A stretch of 8,013 nucleotides of DNA. It comes from an uncultured euryarchaeote. Lineage in GTDB: Archaea; Thermoplasmatota; Poseidoniia; Poseidoniales; Poseidoniaceae. Under the pieces are notes generated by a model. The model had not been told where the DNA came from and made no database searches. It worked only from the letters and a program-made list of their open reading frames with translations. Each line of letters opens with the position of its first letter. The first letter of the stretch is position 1. The position numbers and the translations under genes are program-made. Below, piece by piece: positions 1-6,228 of the stretch. The stretch lies in the NCBI GenBank assembly GCA_937897005.1, contig CALCOQ010000078.1, positions 1-8,013 of the forward strand, read 5' to 3'.

Positions 1-3000
1 GGTAACTACACTCGAATAATCGATCATGGACAAACCTACACCGATGATGGTAGTTGGAGTGGAAAGGGCCGCATCAAGGCCAATCCCTTCGATGTTGCAG
101 ATAATGACAGTATCGAGGCATGTCCTGGCGATGGAGATGAGTTCAATGCATTTGAGAATGGTAGTTGGGAGTCCTGTCTGTTTGAACAGGGAGGAGGCGA
201 AGGGGAGTTGAATACCTATTTGTTCAATGGGACGTTCAACGCCAGTGGTAGAATGACAGCAAATGGAAGTGTGCAATTCACCACCTATATGGAAGGCGAG
301 ACCTTTGAGGGAATCGGAATGTTTGATGGAACTGGAACCATCAATGGTACCGGTCTTTTCAGGGGTATCGGTACATTCTCTGGGCCAATTGTAGAACCTG
401 GTTCGTTCTACATCAGTGGTCTGGCACCCGGGACATACAACATGATCGCCCAATTGGACAATGGCAAGGAGGTATTGCTTCCTCAGCCCGTTGAAGTTAA
501 GATCCACCCACAATTCGACTTGCAGTTGACAATGCCGGGTTCATATTTCACAGATACAATGTCGGATATAACTGGCAATCTATTCCTCAACAACAGTTTC
601 GAATTGATAGACACAGAACTAGGAGTTGACAATGCTATCATCATCGAGACCGATGAAAATGGAACTTTCGAATATGGGCCTCTCACCAAGGGTGAATATT
701 ACTACCGATTCGACCTTGATGATGATGGATGGTATGAATTGAACATGACATTGTCAGTGGGAGATGAAAGTGAGGAATTTGAAGTCAATATGCAAATTCC
801 AGTACATTCTGATGTCAGTTTCAACCTTCTACCCACCGCTTTGAACGCTGCGGGAGACACGATTGCTTGGGATGTTTCTAATCGCACCATGATGGTTGAA
901 TCCATGAATGATGATTTCCCTCCATTTGAGATATCATCCGATGAAAATGGTTTGGTGGAATACGAGTCTCCGTGGGGTCATTGGATCATTTCCGATATGA
1001 GCAATGAGACGCACATGCTATGGTTTGATTTCGAATTGCTCGAAGAGGATGTCGTCCTCGATGACAAGAGTTACATCGTTGCAGTCGAAGTTTCGGGTCA
1101 GGTGGTGGCTCCTGATGATTGGGAGGTGTACAATCTCCATAGGGATTGGGAACATCACTTTGAGAATATCAGCGGAGTGAATGTCACCATGCGGAGTGGT
1201 AACCTTGTTCTTTATGATACCACTGATTACGATGGTGTCTTTGAGGCTAGATTACCTGCGGGTGTAGAGTTCAGTTTCACCACAGTTTCTCCTAAGAGGA
1301 TTTCAACCGCGAGCAGACTGCATGCCATTGTTCTGGGCGGAGACTACTCGTGGGATTTTGAAAATGGAACTTTCGGAGTTGATTTCAAAGATTTGAATCT
1401 AACAATGGAACCTTCTGCTTCGCGCGTTGGTCAATTGATGATCTATGATAACGAAACACTCTGGGATGAGAAGATTCCTGATTGGAGGCCGGCTGAGATA
1501 GTGGCCACAAACAATGAATCCGGAGTATCTTGGTCTTCCTTAAGTACCGCATCTGGAGGTTTTGAGTTCTTCCTACCATATGGTAACTATTCCGTTGACG
1601 TATCAATTGAAGAATTGGCGATCAGCGATATCTCATTCAATGTCTCTGGTGGTGTTGATGGTGGTGAGTGGACCATGGTTGGAGAAGATGCAGCTTTGAC
1701 ATTCATCACTATACAGACATTCTTGGATATTATTGGTGATGGAGTCTATGAGAATGGAACTGCAGTCAGCGTGGATTTCACACTCAGGCCGATATTCGTG
1801 GATCATGGAGATGAAGAGAATATAACTGCAGACGATGGACGATGGGATGAAGGGAATTTCACTTTGGAAATAGAAGCAGGTGAATACGAGGTCATCATCA
1901 ATTCTCAGAACATCAGCAATGAGTCTGCACGGATGGATTTCCAGACCACCAAGTCATGCTCAGTTCAAGGCTCAGAAGCCCCTTGTTTCAATCTCAAGGT
2001 ACCTTTGGGAGAAGTAGAGGAGCCATTCCTCATCCCACTCGAGCCTGAATGGTTGATGACTGCACAGGTGATGCACCTGACAGAAGGTCTGGATAATGCC
2101 AGTATCAAATTCTACAATGTTGACAATGATGAGTTCTTTGATGTGGATTCCAATGAGACTGGACATCTACAGAGTTATGTCCCCATAGGTGATTGGCATG
2201 TTGTCCTGCATCAGGATCAACGAAGTGACTACTTCCTTGAGATGCAACAATTGTTGAACATCTCGGAATCCAGCGACCGTACCAACCTCCTCTGGAACTC
2301 GGTCAGTTCGACAAATATCTCGGTCAACCTGACTGAGGCAGAGACTGGCATATCTCTGTCTGGATACACTATCACTGCGGTAAGCAAAGATGGATTCCGG
2401 AATGTAAGCATTGGTCCGAGTGATGCAGACGGAATCGCCGCAGGAACCTTGACCACTGGAGAATGGACCTTCTTCTTCAATCGTTCAACCACCACAGACC
2501 GCTGGCTGATAGAAGAGGGCGAATATGTTGAGAACATATCAATTCTCAACGCATCGGAACAGATGTACTACAACTTTACGGCCACCAAGACCACTTTGAT
2601 CGGGGGAATGATATTCTGGGACCTTGATGGAAATGATGTCCAGAACAATCATGAGGGTATTCCAGACGTGCTGGTGGAGATTGTGAGTGAGAATCTGACC
2701 ACGAACCTGACCACAGATGCTGATGGTGTCTGGAAATTATTCGCCCCAATCTTGACCAATTACTCAATTAATGTGAGCAAGGAAGGTTTCACTTCTTCAT
2801 ATTATGAGAATGGCCTCAATGTCAATTCTACTCATCTCTCAGAGGACCTTGCATTGACAGCAGGGAATGTATCGGTTTCTGGAGAAGTCACCCATCTGCT
2901 TGGTGATGCCTCCATTCTAGACAACACCACGGTTGAACTCTATCCAGTGGTTGGCAGGGATCTTGAGATTGTACTCGCCGATGTGACATTGAATGGAACG

Positions 3001-4743
3001 ACGCTTGAATGGAATGCCTCAGTCACACCAGGTGATTGGGCGGTTTGGGCTATTCATGACAATGCGGGTGAGAGTGACTATTCAGTCGCTATCGGCCAGT
3101 TGAGTGCGAATGTCTCTGACGGCGGTTCGGTCGATATTGAGATGAGCAATGGCGGCTGGGTCTCCATCGTCAGTGAATGGGATGATTTCCGGATTCAACA
3201 ACATCATCTTGGAGAGACCGAGGTGGAGGGCGCTGTGATGAATGGCACTCCAGTGGTCGAGTTGGACCTTGGAGACGGAATCGTCATTGAATTACCACCT
3301 ACTTCAGATGGAATGTTCGATTTGCTTCTTCCTTCTGGCAGTGCATCTTTCTCCGTTTCTTTCTCAACGATGGAGATGGGTATGGAAATGAACTACTCTG
3401 GTGGCGTGAATATCGATGTGGTTCCTGGAGTGTCTCAGGCTGAGAAGACTATGACCGCTTCTCGGCCAGCTCGACATGATGTCACCTTTGAGGTGATAAG
3501 TGTGGTTTCCGGAGCTACTGATATTGATGAGGATGATAATAGGTCAATGACTGCGATCGAGGTGGCAGGAGAAGATGATGAACTTGATTCATACGAGGAG
3601 ATCATCATTGAAGCCAAGGTCACCTACTCTGGCAATCAAGCCAATTCTATCTTTGGACTGACTGGAGATGCTGGCATCCTCCATGATTCTCAGGATTGGA
3701 ACATAACTTTCCTGACTAATGAAACGACTGGGGAATGGAACAGCAGTCTCAACATTGAACTTGGATTGGGAGAGAATCTTTCTACATCAGGAATACTCAA
3801 CCAGACTTTCAGATTGAAGATACAGTTGCCGAGCCAAGATATCGCTCGTTCCTATGATGACAACCACTCTGTTGGAATCACATTCAAGGTTGGTTCAGTA
3901 CTTGCAGGGGAACTCGGACTCAAGGTCCATGTACCGCAACAAAACAGAATCAGGTTGGACAGTATCCCTGTAGGTGGACAGGTAGGGGTACCACCAGGTG
4001 GAGAGGCAGCAGTTGATATCGAATTGACCAACCTCGGGAATGGAGAGGACACGGTTCGGTTTGAATTGGATTCCTCATCCCTGCCAGAGGGGTGGAGTGC
4101 ATCCCCCACCAACGCTACGATAGTGTTGAGTTCAACTCAGTCCAGAACGCAGAGTTTCACCATCCATGCTCCGTCTGATGCTGATGATGGCATTTATTCG
4201 ATATTCATCACAGCAACTGATGAGACTGGTTCTTCTTTCATCGATGACGAGGGTGAAGATATTGAACCGATTGAGATTTCAATCAGTCTCGCTAGAGCGA
4301 ATCTGAAGGTCATTCAAGTCAAGAGTGAAGGTGAGGCATTGTTTCAACAGTACAACACCATTTCTGTAGTTGTTGAGAATCAAGGTACACTCGATGCAGA
4401 TCCGGTGGAAATAACTGTGGAAGTCTCTGGTTTACAGAATGATGTTGAATCCTTCGGAGCAACAACAGTCTCAATTCCTGCTGGCGAAACCATAACCGCT
4501 ACTGTACAACTTGATCTAGGTAATGCGTCATTGAGTAATATCGAGTTGACAGCATACGCCACAACAACTGTGGAAACTGTCGATGGTGGAGGTTCAGATG
4601 CATTTACAGTGATATTCAAGGTCAACGCCAAGGCTCCTGATGAGCCTAACACATGGTTGCCTTGGATCATTATTGGAGTGATATTGATCGGCATTTATGC
4701 TGGAGTGAAGGGAATGGCTGCACGCCGTGGTCCTAAATTCTGA
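1..4743 (+). CDS. Giant multidomain cell-surface protein with C-terminal membrane anchor (5' partial)
   Basis: The frame is open from base 1 to the TGA at 4741-4743, giving 1580 visible residues with the N-terminus missing. A TTG at 208 is internal, since sense codons continue upstream to the edge. Visible order: Gly-rich hexapeptide repeats (residues about 102-131); about eleven carboxypeptidase-regulatory/Cna-B-like units with the pattern DxxGxF...P-x-G-x-Y (about 132-1121), one of which (868-930) resembles an SdrD B domain with a DLDGND acidic loop; a NEW3-like domain (about 1325-1412, with LTNLGN and LPEGW); a CARDB-like domain (about 1432-1535, with VVVENQGTLDADP); and a transmembrane helix (1553-1569) followed by K, RR and K as a stop-transfer. 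The protein is very acidic, has about fifty N-x-S/T sequons and only four cysteines (41, 59, 653, 662). These families are typical of extracellular stalks and adhesins. I infer an exported, glycosylated, membrane-anchored surface protein; ligand and enzymatic activity are unknown. No PGF-CTERM motif is seen. Confidence 0.93.
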   Translation, partial: GNYTRIIDHGQTYTDDGSWSGKGRIKANPFDVADNDSIEACPGDGDEFNAFENGSWESCLFEQGGGEGELNTYLFNGTFNASGRMTANGSVQFTTYMEGETFEGIGMFDGTGTINGTGLFRGIGTFSGPIVEPGSFYISGLAPGTYNMIAQLDNGKEVLLPQPVEVKIHPQFDLQLTMPGSYFTDTMSDITGNLFLNNSFELIDTELGVDNAIIIETDENGTFEYGPLTKGEYYYRFDLDDDGWYELNMTLSVGDESEEFEVNMQIPVHSDVSFNLLPTALNAAGDTIAWDVSNRTMMVESMNDDFPPFEISSDENGLVEYESPWGHWIISDMSNETHMLWFDFELLEEDVVLDDKSYIVAVEVSGQVVAPDDWEVYNLHRDWEHHFENISGVNVTMRSGNLVLYDTTDYDGVFEARLPAGVEFSFTTVSPKRISTASRLHAIVLGGDYSWDFENGTFGVDFKDLNLTMEPSASRVGQLMIYDNETLWDEKIPDWRPAEIVATNNESGVSWSSLSTASGGFEFFLPYGNYSVDVSIEELAISDISFNVSGGVDGGEWTMVGEDAALTFITIQTFLDIIGDGVYENGTAVSVDFTLRPIFVDHGDEENITADDGRWDEGNFTLEIEAGEYEVIINSQNISNESARMDFQTTKSCSVQGSEAPCFNLKVPLGEVEEPFLIPLEPEWLMTAQVMHLTEGLDNASIKFYNVDNDEFFDVDSNETGHLQSYVPIGDWHVVLHQDQRSDYFLEMQQLLNISESSDRTNLLWNSVSSTNISVNLTEAETGISLSGYTITAVSKDGFRNVSIGPSDADGIAAGTLTTGEWTFFFNRSTTTDRWLIEEGEYVENISILNASEQMYYNFTATKTTLIGGMIFWDLDGNDVQNNHEGIPDVLVEIVSENLTTNLTTDADGVWKLFAPILTNYSINVSKEGFTSSYYENGLNVNSTHLSEDLALTAGNVSVSGEVTHLLGDASILDNTTVELYPVVGRDLEIVLADVTLNGTTLEWNASVTPGDWAVWAIHDNAGESDYSVAIGQLSANVSDGGSVDIEMSNGGWVSIVSEWDDFRIQQHHLGETEVEGAVMNGTPVVELDLGDGIVIELPPTSDGMFDLLLPSGSASFSVSFSTMEMGMEMNYSGGVNIDVVPGVSQAEKTMTASRPARHDVTFEVISVVSGATDIDEDDNRSMTAIEVAGEDDELDSYEEIIIEAKVTYSGNQANSIFGLTGDAGILHDSQDWNITFLTNETTGEWNSSLNIELGLGENLSTSGILNQTFRLKIQLPSQDIARSYDDNHSVGITFKVGSVLAGELGLKVHVPQQNRIRLDSIPVGGQVGVPPGGEAAVDIELTNLGNGEDTVRFELDSSSLPEGWSASPTNATIVLSSTQSRTQSFTIHAPSDADDGIYSIFITATDETGSSFIDDEGEDIEPIEISISLARANLKVIQVKSEGEALFQQYNTISVVVENQGTLDADPVEITVEVSGLQNDVESFGATTVSIPAGETITATVQLDLGNASLSNIELTAYATTTVETVDGGGSDAFTVIFKVNAKAPDEPNTWLPWIIIGVILIGIYAGVKGMAARRGPKF
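304..393 (+). repeat. Glycine-rich hexapeptide repeat segment within the giant surface protein
   Basis: Residues 102-131 divide into five six-residue units: FEGIGM, FDGTGT, INGTGL, FRGIGT and FSGPIV. The pattern is [F/I]-x-G-x-G-x in the first four; the fifth is degenerate. Upstream, residues 79, 85, 91 and 97 (F, M, V, M) keep a six-residue hydrophobic spacing with glycines at 77, 83 and 89, in a shifted register, so the periodic zone may begin near residue 74. Period-6 hydrophobic/Gly patterns are known from beta-solenoid and bactofilin-like folds; the structural reading here is inference. Confidence 0.6.
394..3363 (+). repeat. Tandem array of about eleven divergent carboxypeptidase-regulatory/Cna-B-like beta-sandwich units
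   Basis: The same short signature recurs through residues 132-1121: an acidic turn plus Gly, an aromatic or aliphatic residue, then P/T-x-G and an aromatic beta-strand. Approximate positions of the signature are 394-450, 646-714, 934-1005, 1225-1290, 1540-1605, 1828-1905, 2146-2211, 2422-2487, 2716-2790, 2992-3054 and 3301-3363. Examples are DENGTFEYGPLTKGEYYY, DYDGVFEARLPAGVEF and TSDGMFDLLLPSG. Spacing is about 250-320 bases, matching domains of roughly 80-105 residues. The DNA is not repetitive, so this is old divergence rather than recent duplication. Such domains usually form rigid extracellular stalks. The family label comes from pattern recognition, not a profile search. Confidence 0.65.
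3973..4605 (+). other. NEW3-like plus CARDB-like domain pair next to the membrane anchor
   Basis: Residues about 1325-1412 have the NEW3 (NPCBM-associated) pattern: VDIELTNLGNGEDTVRFEL, then LPEGW, a threonine/serine-rich strand and a final YSIFITATDE strand. Residues about 1432-1535 look like a CARDB (cell-adhesion-related) domain: LKVIQV at the start, SVVVENQGTLDADPVEITVEV in the middle, then IPAGET and an alternating beta-strand ending. In archaeal and bacterial surface proteins these domains commonly lie just outside the membrane, ahead of a C-terminal helix, as here. Confidence 0.6.
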
Positions 4744-4816
4744 GTCAGTATTCGCTTCGGCCAGACCCCACGAGGATTCAAGAGCCATCTGCAACAGCAA
4801 TGAGAGTGGGGATGGC

Positions 4817-6070
4817 ATGGTCGATGAGTTGAGGAGTCTCGATTTCATTCCAGAACCAGATGACCCAAGAATATTGAGTGCTGCCGACCCTAATCTATCT
4901 GGTCATCAAGAAGGCTTCCGTGCAGCAGTCACTGGTTGGGAGCCGGACATTCCTCCCCAGTCTCCTTTGTCGAATAGAAGGTTCATTGTGGGCAGAATCC
5001 CCTATGCGCTGTTGATCATTCTGCTACTGGCCACAACATCTTGGTGGGGCCTTGATCAGTGGCTGGGTGTAGCCGAGGTTCAGTATCCCGACTCTGAATG
5101 GGCTTACGAGGAATCTCGAATCAGGGATCTGCAGTCTGTACATGGACTTGATGGGACAGGAGTCAATGTGTGTATTGTCGATACTGGAATCGACCTTGAC
5201 CATGAGGATCTGGTTGCAGTAAATGTTGTTTTCAAAGACTTCGTTTCGGACTCGCAAGAAGCAATCGATCATGGTGTTGATCATCATGGTAGCATGATGG
5301 CAGGGATTCTTGTTGCGGATGGTCATTTGAAGGGGGCATCACCTGGTGTCTCACTTTCTGTTGCCGCGGCGTTGGGTGAACGTACTGGAACTGAAACGGT
5401 TGGAGACACTACTCTGGTCGCAGAAGCAATAGAATGGTGTTGGAATGAACGAGATGCCGATATCATATCTCTATCGTTAGGTGGTATGCAGGATCTGAAT
5501 ACAACTGCCAAGAGTGAAGTCGAACAGGCCGTTGAAGATGCAATGAGACATGGAGTCTACGTGGTTGCAGCCGCAGGTAATGACGGTGGTGCTGATGATG
5601 ATGGAATTGTATCTTCTCCAGCCAATGTCCCACTGGTCATTGCAGTAGGGGCTACTCAGGAGGGGGGTGAGTTGTGGGCCGCTTCTTCACGAGACGATTC
5701 CACTGTTGATGGGAATGGGGATGAGAGAATGGATCCGAATCTCAAGCCTGAGATACTTGCACCGGGTGCTGGGATCATTTCAACAGCACCTGGGACCACT
5801 TATTACCGAAGTAGTGGAACCAGTGGAGCCACTGTATTCATCGCTGGGACGCTTGCATTGATACTGGAGGAATATCCCGAAATGAGCCGTTCGGGGGGGT
5901 CGCAGAGTAGTAATTGCATCGTCGCAATGAAACAAGCACTGATGGATTCAACAGATCCAAGTATTGGTGATGTTGAGCACGATGGAGCATTAGGATATGG
6001 TAATCTGGACGCAGTTGCATGGTTTGAGGCTGTGGGGATTCAACAAGCCAACGCTCCGTGCGGCGAATAA
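4817..6070 (+). CDS. Membrane-anchored subtilisin-family (S8) serine protease
   Basis: 417 residues from ATG 4817 to TAA 6068-6070. An in-frame GTG at 4727 would add 30 residues and overlap the upstream gene by 17 bases. Catalytic residues, numbered from 4817: Asp122 in VDTGIDLDHEDL, His157 in HGSMMAGI, oxyanion Asn255 in AAAGNDGG and Ser336 in SGTSGATVFIAG. The spacing fits family S8. The C-terminal GYGNLDAVAWF segment matches the usual end of the fold. Residues 1-60 are acidic and soluble, RR and R precede a hydrophobic helix at about 61-80, and the protease follows, so topology should be N-inside with the catalytic domain outside. Only about 40 residues separate helix and catalytic Asp, leaving no room for an I9 propeptide. 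The usual HGTHVAG and GTSMAxP boxes are altered. The short spacer to the upstream gene, without an AT-rich promoter-like stretch, suggests co-transcription. Inferred role: cleavage of exported proteins at the cell surface. Confidence 0.92.
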   Translation: MVDELRSLDFIPEPDDPRILSAADPNLSGHQEGFRAAVTGWEPDIPPQSPLSNRRFIVGRIPYALLIILLLATTSWWGLDQWLGVAEVQYPDSEWAYEESRIRDLQSVHGLDGTGVNVCIVDTGIDLDHEDLVAVNVVFKDFVSDSQEAIDHGVDHHGSMMAGILVADGHLKGASPGVSLSVAAALGERTGTETVGDTTLVAEAIEWCWNERDADIISLSLGGMQDLNTTAKSEVEQAVEDAMRHGVYVVAAAGNDGGADDDGIVSSPANVPLVIAVGATQEGGELWAASSRDDSTVDGNGDERMDPNLKPEILAPGAGIISTAPGTTYYRSSGTSGATVFIAGTLALILEEYPEMSRSGGSQSSNCIVAMKQALMDSTDPSIGDVEHDGALGYGNLDAVAWFEAVGIQQANAPCGE

Positions 6071-6088
6071 TATATGATATAAATTAAA

Positions 6089-6162
6089 ATATTTGATACT
6101 ATTTTAAAAAATTAGGTAAATTAGTAACCGTTTTTGTGATACTTTCTTCTATATTTGATACT
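6089..6162 (+). repeat. Three GATACT-containing direct repeats in the promoter region
   Basis: GATACT occurs at 6095-6100, 6138-6143 and 6157-6162. The first and third lie in an identical 12-base block, ATATTTGATACT, at 6089-6100 and 6151-6162. The middle copy has a related context, TTTGTGATACTTT. All copies have the same orientation, with starts 43 and 19 bases apart, and all lie between the protease stop codon and the beta-helix gene start. They could be regulator binding sites or remnants of a duplicated promoter. Confidence 0.45.
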
Positions 6163-6218
6163 TTTCAATTGCACTCTGTTCCGTATGTCTTTTATCCTAA
6201 TGCAATCGCCAACGGATT

Positions 6219-6225
6219 GAGGAAG
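6219..6225 (+). promoter_or_regulatory. Shine-Dalgarno site for the beta-helix gene
   Basis: GAGGAAG ends three bases before the ATG at 6229-6231 and its GAGG core ends six bases before it. It is complementary in part to the archaeal 16S rRNA 3' end. Together with the signal peptide that starts right after the ATG, it fixes this start and implies a leadered transcript. Confidence 0.6.
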
Positions 6226-6228
6226 AAT

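Larger units (their letters stand above)
6071..6228 (+). promoter_or_regulatory. AT-rich intergenic region: end of the protease transcript and probable promoter of the beta-helix gene
   Basis: This 158-base gap is far richer in A+T than the flanking genes and is the only true intergenic space in the window. Its first part has A/T tracts (for example 6101-6112) and a T-rich run at 6131-6150 that could act as an archaeal oligo-T terminator. A TATA-like CTATATTTG at about 6149-6157 is a possible core promoter for the gene at 6229; TTTTAT at 6190-6195 is an alternative nearer the start. Neither has a convincing BRE. No strong hairpin was seen. Confidence 0.4.

Noticed and set aside
26..211. Small 61-residue frame on the + strand
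   Set aside because: It overlaps the continuously open frame of the giant protein, has no SD and no recognisable domain; it is a shadow frame.
4645..4740. Archaeosortase (PGF-CTERM-like) sorting signal at the end of the giant protein
   Set aside because: The C-terminus has a hydrophobic helix and basic tail, but no PGF or related tripeptide before the helix; a simple transmembrane anchor explains it.
4594..4848. Minus-strand frame spanning the junction of genes 1 and 2
   Set aside because: It lies opposite two well-supported genes, has biased low-complexity composition and no domain; treated as a shadow, as are the other minus-strand frames.
5892..5898. Run of seven G in the protease gene as a possible frameshift site
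   Set aside because: The frame continues past it into the normal subtilase C-terminus (GYGNLDAVAWF) and the stop codon, so there is no sign of a shift or sequencing error.
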